Part shown: one piece after another, positions 51,796 through 60,250 of the stretch | Position numbering within the stretch: the first letter of the stretch is position 1 | Layout of the letters: the number at the start of each line of letters is the position of its first letter | NCBI RefSeq assembly: GCF_900114745.1 | Contig: NZ_FOUB01000012.1 | Location: forward strand, 1-64,000 | Origin: Nitrosomonas communis | GTDB lineage: Bacteria; Pseudomonadota; Gammaproteobacteria; Burkholderiales; Nitrosomonadaceae | Direction: 5' to 3' | DNA: 64,000 nt | Notes under the pieces: model-generated | What the model saw: the letters and a program-made list of their open reading frames with translations, nothing else | Told to the model about the DNA's origin: nothing | The model's database searches: none | Position numbers and translations under genes: made by a program

Positions 51796-52182
51796 CTAAC
51801 TAGATAGGATGCCGAAATTTTTTGGAGGGCGGAAAAGAGAATCCGGAATAGATTCAGGAATATTCTTATGAACAAATACTGTCAAAGCTTCTGCTTCAGT
51901 AACCGGAGCTATTATCAAAAAGGATTCATTCACAAAAAAAGGCTGATATTGACCGGCAGCATGAAGAAATAAATGTGTAATTGCATCCAGCTCACCGTCG
52001 TCACCTAGGGCGTGATGAAGATCAAGATGTTTTTGTGGATCATCTAAAAATAGAGCTCCATGGTAGTGATGATCCAATTCATGAGCAAAAACCTTATCAT
52101 TAAAAGATAAACCTAATGTATTCGTGAGCATGCTCACGAAAAATATCAGGATAATGGAATTAATGGTTAATCGCTTATGCAT
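51796..52182 (-). CDS. Small His-rich exported protein at the head of the czc operon (CzcI-like)
   Basis: From ATG 52182 the product has 128 residues with a signal peptide (INSIILIFFVSMLTNTLGLS) and a His-rich segment (HELDHHYHG, HLDLHHALGD, HLFLHAAGQY), ending RPPKNFGILSS. Position, size, export signal and the proline-rich end resemble CzcI, a periplasmic protein thought to tune Czc expression. The frame is open to a TTG at 52194. Similarity to CzcI is by features, not by strong sequence identity. Confidence 0.65.
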   Translation of the reverse strand: MHKRLTINSIILIFFVSMLTNTLGLSFNDKVFAHELDHHYHGALFLDDPQKHLDLHHALGDDGELDAITHLFLHAAGQYQPFFVNESFLIIAPVTEAEALTVFVHKNIPESIPDSLFRPPKNFGILSS

Positions 52183-52277
52183 ATTAGAAATCAATCATTG
52201 CTCATTACACTGCTTACGAATTCATGTGAGATAAAAGAGTTAGGCTAATTGATCTTCTGGTGGCTGTAAAGAAAAAA

Positions 52278-52874
52278 TTAAATTATTTCTACCCCTTCTG
52301 CTAGCAACATGTCCACTAATGCAATAAGCGGCAGTCCGATTAAAGCATTGGGATCATCCCCCCTCATCCGTTCGATCAAAGCAATCCCAAGCCCTTCAGA
52401 CTTGGCACTCCCCGCACAATGATAAGGTTGCTCCTTGGAAAGATAATGCTCAATTTGTTGATCGCTTAACTCGCGAAATTTAATAAAATAGGGAACCACG
52501 CGGGTTTGCAGTCGATTAGTACGACTATTCAGTACGCATAACGCTGTATAAAAAATAACTTCTTTACCTCGCATTAAACGTAATTGCTTAACTGCATTAG
52601 CATAATTCAGAGGTTTACCTAATTGAATGCCTTCCATTACAGCGACCTGATCTGCAGCTATGATGAGCACATCATGATAAATTGCAGCAACAGCATGAGC
52701 TTTATTTGCAGCTAATCTAAGTGCAGTGGCCTCGGGCATTTCATCTCGCAAAGGCGTTTCATCTATAGCTGGATTGGCTGTTTCAAAAGGTAGTTTTAAA
52801 CGCTGGAAAAGTTCGCGGCGATATAATGAACTGGATCCCAAAATAAGTCTTGGGTGAACATACTGTGTTTTCAA
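52278..52874 (-). CDS. Maf-family nucleotide pyrophosphatase (YceF type)
   Basis: House-cleaning pyrophosphatase; YceF of Escherichia coli prefers 7-methyl-GTP. The 198-residue protein has [17 protein letters not shown], the DETP motif ([10 protein letters not shown]), IIAADQVAV and [12 protein letters not shown]. The AADQ and SAKSEG pattern places it in the YceF branch rather than YhdE. It is divergent from the yceD-rpmF operon with a 63-bp shared promoter space. Confidence 0.93.
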   Translation of the reverse strand: MKTQYVHPRLILGSSSLYRRELFQRLKLPFETANPAIDETPLRDEMPEATALRLAANKAHAVAAIYHDVLIIAADQVAVMEGIQLGKPLNYANAVKQLRLMRGKEVIFYTALCVLNSRTNRLQTRVVPYFIKFRELSDQQIEHYLSKEQPYHCAGSAKSEGLGIALIERMRGDDPNALIGLPLIALVDMLLAEGVEII

Positions 52875-52937
52875 AATGTTATAATGTTTATAATAGATTT
52901 TGACACTTAACTATAAAAAATATAGCATGCAAAAATT

Positions 52938-53462
52938 ATGATGCATAAACGTTTTATCATAGATTCTCTTAATTTCGTCCGCAATAGCGAGGTACATCAT
53001 GGTAAAATCCTGCCCGCTGAATTGGAACGTTTAGGAGAATATTTGTCTGATCGCTCTGGAGAGATCATTTACTCGATAAGTGGAATTTTTGACGAAAAAG
53101 ATAGACCAACACTCAAAATAATGATCACAGGAATGATTAGTCTTTGTTGCCAACGCTGCCTCGGTAAACTGGAACATATCTTGAATATAGAAGCGAGCTT
53201 GCTGTTAGCAAGAAATCAGGATGAATTCTCATATTATGATGAAGATATCTCGGTCGATGCCATTCTAGCATCTCCTGATATGGATACACTAACGCTCATT
53301 GAAGATGAGATCATTCTGAGTTTGCCGATTTCTCCCCGTCATGAGGAAGATCAATGTTCATTCAGCAAAAATACTGTTAATACTTCAGAAATAACAAAAG
53401 TAGTTAAGAAATATCCATTTGTTACCCTGAAGTCATTAAAAAACAAGCACACTAAAGTTTAA
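52938..53462 (+). CDS. yceD: YceD family (DUF177) protein
   Basis: Small protein linked to 23S rRNA production, nearly always encoded upstream of rpmF. The 174-residue protein has [14 protein letters not shown] (CxxC, Cys pair near residues 71-74) and the acidic [18 protein letters not shown] typical of the family. It is 19 bp upstream of rpmF and begins the lipid cluster operon. Confidence 0.93.
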   Translation: MMHKRFIIDSLNFVRNSEVHHGKILPAELERLGEYLSDRSGEIIYSISGIFDEKDRPTLKIMITGMISLCCQRCLGKLEHILNIEASLLLARNQDEFSYYDEDISVDAILASPDMDTLTLIEDEIILSLPISPRHEEDQCSFSKNTVNTSEITKVVKKYPFVTLKSLKNKHTKV

Positions 53463-53481
53463 TTTTTGGAGTCAACATAAT

Positions 53482-53664
53482 ATGGCTGTTCAGCAAAATA
53501 AAAAATCCCCATCCAAACGTGGAATGCATCGTTCTCACGATTTTCTAACCAATCCACCTTTAGCTATAGAGCCTACTACCGGGGAAATACACTTACGCCA
53601 CCATATCAGCCCGAATGGATACTACCGCGGCAGGAAAATTATCAAAACTAAAAACGACGAATAG
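53482..53664 (+). CDS. rpmF: Ribosomal protein bL32
   Basis: 60-residue large-subunit protein with [20 protein letters not shown] and a Gly/Tyr-rich end ([11 protein letters not shown]). It lacks the C-terminal cysteine pairs of zinc-binding L32 forms, as expected in this phylum. Its ribosome-binding site (GGAG) lies within 15 bp. The yceD-rpmF-plsX order is highly conserved. Confidence 0.97.
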   Translation: MAVQQNKKSPSKRGMHRSHDFLTNPPLAIEPTTGEIHLRHHISPNGYYRGRKIIKTKNDE

Positions 53665-53749
53665 ATTTCCTCTCACTATATCTACTTCTTTGATTTCGCC
53701 AAATACCGCCTAGAACTGTCATAGCGCACTATTTTAAGAGTAACCTAAA

Positions 53750-54796
53750 GTGAACATCACTATGGCGATTGATTGTATGGGCGGTGATTATGGCCCACAT
53801 GTTACAGTCCCATCGGCAGTCAAATACCTACACAGCGATCCTGAGGTCGACATCATTTTGGTCGGGATCCCTGATGTGATCGAAGCGGAATTACGCGCCC
53901 TCGATATGCCTCTTAGCTCTAGAATGAGACTACATGCTGCAAGCGAAGTCGTGGGTATGGATGAACCCCCGGCACTAGCTTTGCGAAATAAAAAAGACTC
54001 TTCTATGCGCGTTGCGATTAATTTGGTTAAAAATGGTGAAGCTCAGGCATGTATCAGCGCTGGTAATACTGGAGCATTGTTAGCGACCTCGCGTTTTGTT
54101 CTAAAAACTATCCATGGTATTGATAGACCAGCACTTGCAGTTGTTTTGCCTACTATAAAAGGACACACTTACATATTAGATTTAGGTGCCAACGTCAATT
54201 GCACTGCTGAACATTTACTACAATTTGGTATGATGGGCGCTATGCTAGTTTCTTCTGTTGAAAATAAGAAAGATCCTAGCATTGGTTTGCTCAATATAGG
54301 CGAAGAAGACATAAAAGGTAATGAAGTAGTTAAGCAAGCCGCAGAACTACTACGAGATAGCGGATTAAATTTCTATGGAAATATCGAAGGTAATGATATT
54401 TATAAAGGGACAACAGATGTTGTAGTCTGTGACGGCTTTGTGGGTAATGTTGCCTTGAAAACATCAGAAGGTGTGGCCCAAATGCTCGCTACTTTTTTGC
54501 GCCAGGAATTTAAGCGCAACATATTTACGAAATTTGCAGGATTTGTAGCTTTACCTGTTATCAACGCATTCAAACGACGTGTTGATCATCGCGAATACAA
54601 TGGCGCTAGTTTGCTTGGGTTACGTGGCATTGTTATAAAAAGTCATGGATCTGCTGATAAACATGCATTCTGTGCTGCTATCAAACGAGGTGCAGAAGAA
54701 GTGCGCGGCGGGATGCTATGCCATATCAGCAAGCATATAGCAGAATTACAACATAATACTCAAAAAAGTAAATTTAATTCAGCAACTGTGGAATAA
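53750..54796 (+). CDS. plsX: Phosphate acyltransferase PlsX
   Basis: Makes acyl-phosphate from acyl-ACP as the first step to phospholipid. The 348-residue protein begins [20 protein letters not shown] and carries [15 protein letters not shown] and [15 protein letters not shown]. The start is GTG 53750; ATG 53762 would shorten it by four residues and lose part of the first strand. It joins phospholipid synthesis to the fab genes 3 bp downstream. Confidence 0.95.
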   Translation: MNITMAIDCMGGDYGPHVTVPSAVKYLHSDPEVDIILVGIPDVIEAELRALDMPLSSRMRLHAASEVVGMDEPPALALRNKKDSSMRVAINLVKNGEAQACISAGNTGALLATSRFVLKTIHGIDRPALAVVLPTIKGHTYILDLGANVNCTAEHLLQFGMMGAMLVSSVENKKDPSIGLLNIGEEDIKGNEVVKQAAELLRDSGLNFYGNIEGNDIYKGTTDVVVCDGFVGNVALKTSEGVAQMLATFLRQEFKRNIFTKFAGFVALPVINAFKRRVDHREYNGASLLGLRGIVIKSHGSADKHAFCAAIKRGAEEVRGGMLCHISKHIAELQHNTQKSKFNSATVE

Positions 54797-54799
54797 AAC

Positions 54800-55756
54800 A
54801 TGTATTCAAAAATCATTGGAACAGGTAGTTATTTGCCTGAAAAAATTTTGACTAATCATGACCTCGAACGCATGGTAGATACCAGTGATGAATGGATACG
54901 TACTCGCACGGGTATTATTCAACGCCATATTGCAGCTGATGGCCAAATGGCCAGTGATCTCGCACTTGAAGCAAGCCGCAGAGCCATAAGTGCAGCTGGC
55001 ATTCAAGCTCAAGACATTGATCTGATCATTCTGGCTACGACAACCCCGGATATGATTTTTCCAAGTACGGCTTGTATCTTGCAGGATAAACTGGGTATTA
55101 GTGGTGGTCCTGCATTTGATGTACAAGCGGTATGCAGTGGTTTTATTTACGCGCTAGCTACGGCCGATATGTTTGTAAGTTCTGGCAAGTGCCGGAATGC
55201 ATTGGTTGTAGGAACCGAAGTTTATTCACGTATTCTTGACTGGACTGACCGTACCACTTGTGTTTTGTTTGGCGATGGCGCTGGCGCTGTCGTGTTGACG
55301 CAAAGTAGTCAACCTGGAATACTCTCAAGCCATTTGCATGCAAAAGGAAGTTATAACAAAGTGCTGGCTGCACCAGGAAATATCTGTGGGGGTAAAATAC
55401 AAGGATCGCCCTTCATTACTATGGAAGGTAATACCGTGTTCAAATTTGCAGTTAAGGTTCTAGAAGAAGCTGTATCTGAGGCCATCACAGCTAATAATTT
55501 ACAAGTATCGGATATTGATTGGTTAATTCCTCATCAAGCTAATATCCGGATTATAAAATCCACCGCCCAGAAACTTGAAATCCCAATGGAAAAGGTGGTT
55601 ATTACTGTTGATCAGCACGGTAACACATCTGCCGCTTCTGTACCGTTAGCTTTAGATATTGCTGCGCGTGATGGACGCATTAAATCTGATCATTGCGTCT
55701 TACTAGAAGGGGTAGGCGGTGGTTTCACTTGGGGTTCAGTACTACTACGCTGGTGA
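54800..55756 (+). CDS. fabH: 3-oxoacyl-ACP synthase III
   Basis: Starts fatty-acid synthesis from acetyl-CoA and malonyl-ACP. The 318-residue protein has the Cys-His-Asn triad in [11 protein letters not shown] (about Cys113), PHQANIRI and HGNTSAAS. Only 3 bp separate it from each neighbour (plsX and fabD), a tightly packed operon. Confidence 0.97.
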   Translation: MYSKIIGTGSYLPEKILTNHDLERMVDTSDEWIRTRTGIIQRHIAADGQMASDLALEASRRAISAAGIQAQDIDLIILATTTPDMIFPSTACILQDKLGISGGPAFDVQAVCSGFIYALATADMFVSSGKCRNALVVGTEVYSRILDWTDRTTCVLFGDGAGAVVLTQSSQPGILSSHLHAKGSYNKVLAAPGNICGGKIQGSPFITMEGNTVFKFAVKVLEEAVSEAITANNLQVSDIDWLIPHQANIRIIKSTAQKLEIPMEKVVITVDQHGNTSAASVPLALDIAARDGRIKSDHCVLLEGVGGGFTWGSVLLRW

Positions 55757-55759
55757 TAT

Positions 55760-56698
55760 ATGAAAATTGCATTCGTTTTCCCTGGGCAGGGTTCACAATC
55801 AGTCGGCATGATGAAAGGTTATGCAGATCTACCATTGGTGCATGAAACATTTTCTGAAGCCGGCGATATCTTAAAAAAAGATTTGTGGTCATTGGTTAAT
55901 CAAGGACCAGTTGAAGATCTCAACTTAACAGTCAATACACAGCCGGCCATGCTTACAGCTGGGATTGCAGTTTATCGTGCATGGGAAAACCTGGGAGGGA
56001 AGAAACCGAATTACTTAGCGGGTCACAGCTTAGCAGAATATACAGCACTCGTCATATCAGGAGCTTTAGCTTTCTCTGATGCATTAAATCTGGTTAGCTA
56101 TCGCGCAAAAATCATGCAAGAGTGCGTTCCAGAAGGGGTGGGCGTTATGGCAGCGATAGTGGGATTAGATGATGATGAGGTGCGAGCAATTTGTGTTGAA
56201 ATTATGAGCAGTTGTGACGGAATGTCCCTAGAGCCCGCTAATTTCAATTCACCTAGCCAAGTCGTGATCGCAGGCCACAAAAATGCGGTCCAATATGCAA
56301 TGGAGCTATCCAAAGCAAAAGGAGCAAAATTAGCCATATTATTACCAATGAGCATTCCATCGCATTGCTCACTCATGAGGCCAGCGGCTGAGAAGATGCG
56401 TCAATTACTTGAGAAAATCTCGTTTGAGTCACCCACCATTCCAATTATGCACAATGTGGATGTTCAACAACATCATGATGCCGCTTCTATCAGAGAAATA
56501 TTGGCAAAGCAACTCTATAGTCCGGTGCGATGGACAGAAACCATTCGCGCTTTTGCATCAGCAGGCGTAGATCATGTTGTCGAATGTGGGCCAGGCAAGG
56601 TATTAACTGGCTTGACTAAGCGTATCGATGGAAAATTAAAAAGCTTATCATTGACAGATAGTAATGCTCTCAGACAAACAATAGATATATTGAAATAA
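55760..56698 (+). CDS. fabD: Malonyl-CoA:ACP transacylase
   Basis: Loads malonyl groups onto ACP. The 312-residue protein has FVFPGQGSQSVGM, the nucleophile in LAGHSLAEYTAL (GHSLG-type with Ala in place of Gly, as in many FabD) and the catalytic His in MSIPSHCSLM. It lies between fabH and fabG. Confidence 0.97.
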   Translation: MKIAFVFPGQGSQSVGMMKGYADLPLVHETFSEAGDILKKDLWSLVNQGPVEDLNLTVNTQPAMLTAGIAVYRAWENLGGKKPNYLAGHSLAEYTALVISGALAFSDALNLVSYRAKIMQECVPEGVGVMAAIVGLDDDEVRAICVEIMSSCDGMSLEPANFNSPSQVVIAGHKNAVQYAMELSKAKGAKLAILLPMSIPSHCSLMRPAAEKMRQLLEKISFESPTIPIMHNVDVQQHHDAASIREILAKQLYSPVRWTETIRAFASAGVDHVVECGPGKVLTGLTKRIDGKLKSLSLTDSNALRQTIDILK

Positions 56699-56731
56699 AT
56701 GGCATCCAATATATTCCTAAACGGAGAAATA

Positions 56732-57472
56732 ATGTTAAGCACCCAAGTGGCCTTAGTGACTGGCGCCAGTCGAGGAATTGGCCAAGCTATCGCTTCTGAA
56801 TTAGGTAAGCATGGCGCTATTGTAATAGGGACGGCTACCACTCAGAATGGCGCAGAAATCATCAATCAATATCTAAAAGAAGCCCAAATAAAAGGATTGG
56901 GCTTGGCAATGAATGTCAACGATATTGCACAGATTAATAATGCCATTGAAATTATACGCGAAACATTTGGTGAGATTAGCATATTGGTCAATAATGCAGG
57001 CATCACTCGCGACAATTTATTGGCTAGAATGAAAGATGAAGAATGGGATGAAATTATGGAGACCAATCTCAAATCGGTATTCTTTCTAAGCCGTGCTGTT
57101 TTGCGCTCCATGATGAAAGCACGTGCAGGACGTATTATTAATATTTCGTCTGTAGTCGGAGTAACAGGTAATCCTGGACAAACAAATTATGCCGCAGCCA
57201 AAGCTGGTATGATCGGTTTTAGTAAATCGCTTGCGCGTGAGGTAGGAAGTCGAAATATCACAATTAATTGTATTGCCCCTGGATTTATCGATACTGATAT
57301 GACGCGATCTCTTACTGCTGAGCAGCAGCAAAATCTAATCAAGCATATCCCATTGGGAAGATTGGGGCATCCGATAGATATAGCATCAGCAGTAGTCTTT
57401 CTAGCTTCTCCAGCAGCAAGTTACATTACAGGCACGACTTTACACGTGAATGGTGGAATGTATATGGATTAA
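56732..57472 (+). CDS. fabG: 3-oxoacyl-ACP reductase
   Basis: NADPH-dependent ketoreduction of the elongation cycle. From ATG 56732 (MLSTQVALVTGASRGIGQAI) it has 246 residues with TGASRGIG, NNAG and the catalytic Ser-Tyr-Lys (NISSVVG, then NYAAAKAG). ACGGAGAAAT before 56732 is the ribosome-binding site; the frame is open back to 56699 but that would hide it. Unlike the YciK-type protein earlier in the window, the YxxxK tyrosine is present. Confidence 0.97.
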   Translation: MLSTQVALVTGASRGIGQAIASELGKHGAIVIGTATTQNGAEIINQYLKEAQIKGLGLAMNVNDIAQINNAIEIIRETFGEISILVNNAGITRDNLLARMKDEEWDEIMETNLKSVFFLSRAVLRSMMKARAGRIINISSVVGVTGNPGQTNYAAAKAGMIGFSKSLAREVGSRNITINCIAPGFIDTDMTRSLTAEQQQNLIKHIPLGRLGHPIDIASAVVFLASPAASYITGTTLHVNGGMYMD

Positions 57473-57654
57473 TTGAAATTAAAAATTTTTGGGAAAAATC
57501 TTTTCAAATTACGGTATTAATCTTTATCTCAAATGATTTTATTAATAAATAGCTTTTAAAATAACCCAAATGCAGTAAAGGTGTTGGTTTTGTTAGTATA
57601 GGAAATTTGTTAAAATTGTTTAGTTTTTCTCACGTAGAAAGGAAGGGTTCATAG

Positions 57655-57900
57655 ATGGAAAATACAGATATAGAGCAACGCATCAAAAAAATTGTAGCTG
57701 AACAATTGGGTGTAAATGAGGCAGATGTCAAAAATGAATCCTCCTTTGTGAATGACTTAGGTGCAGATTCGCTTGATACCGTAGAACTTGTTATGGCATT
57801 GGAAGAGGAATTTGAATGTGAAATTCCTGATGAGCAAGCTGAAAAAATCAATACTGTTCAAGAAGCAATTGACTACGTTAATCAACATACATCTCACTAA
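57655..57900 (+). CDS. acpP: Acyl carrier protein
   Basis: 81-residue carrier with the phosphopantetheine serine in [12 protein letters not shown] (Ser39) and an acidic character. The start ATG 57655 follows AGAAAGGAAGGG, a strong ribosome-binding site, consistent with very high expression. The 182-bp gap from fabG probably holds a separate promoter. Confidence 0.98.
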   Translation: MENTDIEQRIKKIVAEQLGVNEADVKNESSFVNDLGADSLDTVELVMALEEEFECEIPDEQAEKINTVQEAIDYVNQHTSH

Positions 57901-57930
57901 TTTTTCTTTTTTTATCTACTGGAGTATTTT

Positions 57931-59172
57931 TTGTCCAAACGCAGGATAGTCGTTACAGGACTGGGTATTGTTTCACCTGTTGGAAATAATGTTTCTGATA
58001 CCTGGCAGAACATTGTTGCCGGAAAATCTGGTATTACTAAAATAACTCGTTTTGATGCATCCCCTTTTTCTTCACAAATTGCTGGCGAAGTTAAGAACTT
58101 CGATATTACACAGTACATATCAGCCAAGGATGCACGGCGAATGGATATTTTTATTCATTACGGTATGGCAGCATCAATCCAAGCAATAAAAGATGCGGCT
58201 ATAGAAGATTTAGCGGGACTTGATCCAGAACGCATAGGCATTAATATTGGTTCTGGAATCGGTGGTTTGCCAATGATTGAAGATACTGATTCTGCTTATC
58301 ATGCAGGTGGCCCCCGGAAAATCTCTCCATTTTTCATACCTAGTACTATTATCAACATGATATCTGGCAATTTATCTATCATGTTCGGATATAAAGGGCC
58401 TAATCTAGCGATTGTTACTGCCTGCACGACTTCTACTCATACGATTGGCAGCTCCGCGCGCATGATTGAATATGGTGATGCAGATATTATGGTTTGCGGT
58501 GGTGCAGAGTCATGCGTGACGCCTCTTGCGATTGGAGGATTTTCTTCAGCTCGGGCACTGTCATCTCGTAATGATGATCCAGTTTCAGCCAGTCGCCCTT
58601 GGGATAAAGGTAGAGATGGCTTTATTTTAAGTGAAGGTGCTGGCATTTTGGTTTTAGAAGAAATGGAGCATGCTAAGCGACGTGGCGCAAAAATATACGC
58701 GGAACTTATTGGGTTCGGTATGAGTGCGGACGCTCATCACATGACCGCCCCGTGCGAAGATGGCGAAGGAGCCGCTCGGTGTATGTCAAATGCGCTTAAG
58801 AACGCAGGCGTTAATAACGATGAGGTTGATTATATCAATGCTCATGGTACATCAACTCCTCTAGGCGATATAGCAGAAACGATTGCGGTCAAACGATGTT
58901 TTGGTGATCATGCAAAGAAACTTGTCATCAATTCTACCAAATCGATGACTGGACATTTGTTGGGTGCCGCCGGAGGAGTAGAGGCAATATTTTCAGTGCT
59001 TACACTCTATCATCAAGTCGTATCCCCTACTATTAATCTATTTGAGCCTGACCCGGAATGCGACTTGGATTATGTCCCCAATACTGCCAGAAATATGAAA
59101 ATAAATTTAGCCATATCAAACTCCTTTGGGTTCGGGGGAACTAACGGAACTTTGGTATTCCGAAAAATTTAG
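57931..59172 (+). CDS. fabF: 3-oxoacyl-ACP synthase II
   Basis: Elongating condensing enzyme. The 413-residue protein has the nucleophile in TACTTSTHTIG, the histidines in NAHGTSTPLGD and SMTGHLLGAAG, and the end NSFGFGGTNGTLVF. The start is TTG 57931, directly supported by CTGGAG eight bases upstream and by the family start (SKRRIVVTGLG). It is followed by mltG after 15 bp; the pabC gene found between them in Escherichia coli is absent. Confidence 0.97.
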   Translation: MSKRRIVVTGLGIVSPVGNNVSDTWQNIVAGKSGITKITRFDASPFSSQIAGEVKNFDITQYISAKDARRMDIFIHYGMAASIQAIKDAAIEDLAGLDPERIGINIGSGIGGLPMIEDTDSAYHAGGPRKISPFFIPSTIINMISGNLSIMFGYKGPNLAIVTACTTSTHTIGSSARMIEYGDADIMVCGGAESCVTPLAIGGFSSARALSSRNDDPVSASRPWDKGRDGFILSEGAGILVLEEMEHAKRRGAKIYAELIGFGMSADAHHMTAPCEDGEGAARCMSNALKNAGVNNDEVDYINAHGTSTPLGDIAETIAVKRCFGDHAKKLVINSTKSMTGHLLGAAGGVEAIFSVLTLYHQVVSPTINLFEPDPECDLDYVPNTARNMKINLAISNSFGFGGTNGTLVFRKI

Positions 59173-59187
59173 CTACCTATCTGGCGT

Positions 59188-60198
59188 ATGTGGGTGCTAA
59201 AACGCCTATCTCGGAAACTGAAGTTACTTTTTTTATCCATTTTCATTGGGATCATTTTTTTTATTGGTTGGATTTATCACCTTGTGAATACTGCAACCAA
59301 ATTGCCCTTTACCCCATATGAATTTACGATTGAATCAGGCGGGAATCTAAAGAGCATTTCCGATCAATTAGTTGCAGATCATCTACTCCCCAATACCTGG
59401 TCTTTTATCTTGCTATCAAAGATGCTTGGTTATGAATCATCGATAAAAGCGGGTGAATATGTACTTATTGAAGATGTTTCCCCTTTGCAATTACTGGAAT
59501 ATCTTGTTAAAGGGGATATAAGGCAAAATGAAATTCGGTTCATCGAAGGCTGGACATTTTCTGAGCTTAGGAAAGCTTTAGATGAACATCCAGCGATTCG
59601 GCACCATACACTTAATCTTAGTGAACAAGAGATTCTACAGCTAATTGGCGCTTCTGAATTAAAAGCAGAAGGTTTATTTTTTCCGGATACCTATTTCTTT
59701 CCAAAAAATAGCAGTGATGTCAGCATACTAAAACGTGCCTATCATACAATGCAAAATTACCTAAAAATAGCTTGGTCTTCTCGGAAAGAATCTCTTCCAT
59801 TAAAGTCAGAATATGAAGGATTGATCCTGGCTTCAATCATTGAAAAAGAAACTGGTAAGAAAAGTGATCGTAGCATGATCGCGGGTGTTTTAATTAATCG
59901 ACTACGCTTAGGTATGAAACTCCAAGTTGATCCGACTGTTATTTACGGGATAGGTCAAGATTTTGATGGAAATTTGCGTAAACAGGACTTGCTTACTGAC
60001 CAAGAATATAATACTTATATACGGTCCGGACTTCCTCCTTCACCTATTGCCATGCCGGGATTAGCCTCAATTCAGGCAGCTTTTAATCCAGCAGAAACTG
60101 ATGCGCTCTATTTTGTTGCGAAGGGAAATGGTGAATCGCATTTTTCAACTAATCTGAAAGACCATAACCGTGCTGTGCATAAATACCAGAAACAGTAG
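59188..60198 (+). CDS. mltG: Endolytic murein transglycosylase MltG
   Basis: Cuts nascent peptidoglycan and thus sets strand length. The 336-residue protein has an N-terminal membrane anchor (LLFLSIFIGIIFFIGWIYHL), a LysM-like domain and the catalytic Glu219 in ASIIEKETG, then QVDPTVIYGIG and GLPPSPIAMPG. In many proteobacteria mltG is followed by tmk and holB; here a glycosyltransferase gene follows. Confidence 0.95.
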   Translation: MWVLKRLSRKLKLLFLSIFIGIIFFIGWIYHLVNTATKLPFTPYEFTIESGGNLKSISDQLVADHLLPNTWSFILLSKMLGYESSIKAGEYVLIEDVSPLQLLEYLVKGDIRQNEIRFIEGWTFSELRKALDEHPAIRHHTLNLSEQEILQLIGASELKAEGLFFPDTYFFPKNSSDVSILKRAYHTMQNYLKIAWSSRKESLPLKSEYEGLILASIIEKETGKKSDRSMIAGVLINRLRLGMKLQVDPTVIYGIGQDFDGNLRKQDLLTDQEYNTYIRSGLPPSPIAMPGLASIQAAFNPAETDALYFVAKGNGESHFSTNLKDHNRAVHKYQKQ

Positions 60199-60250
60199 AA
60201 GCTATAACACTTCACCCTTCTGAATTTATGCTTTCTTATAAAGTAAAATA

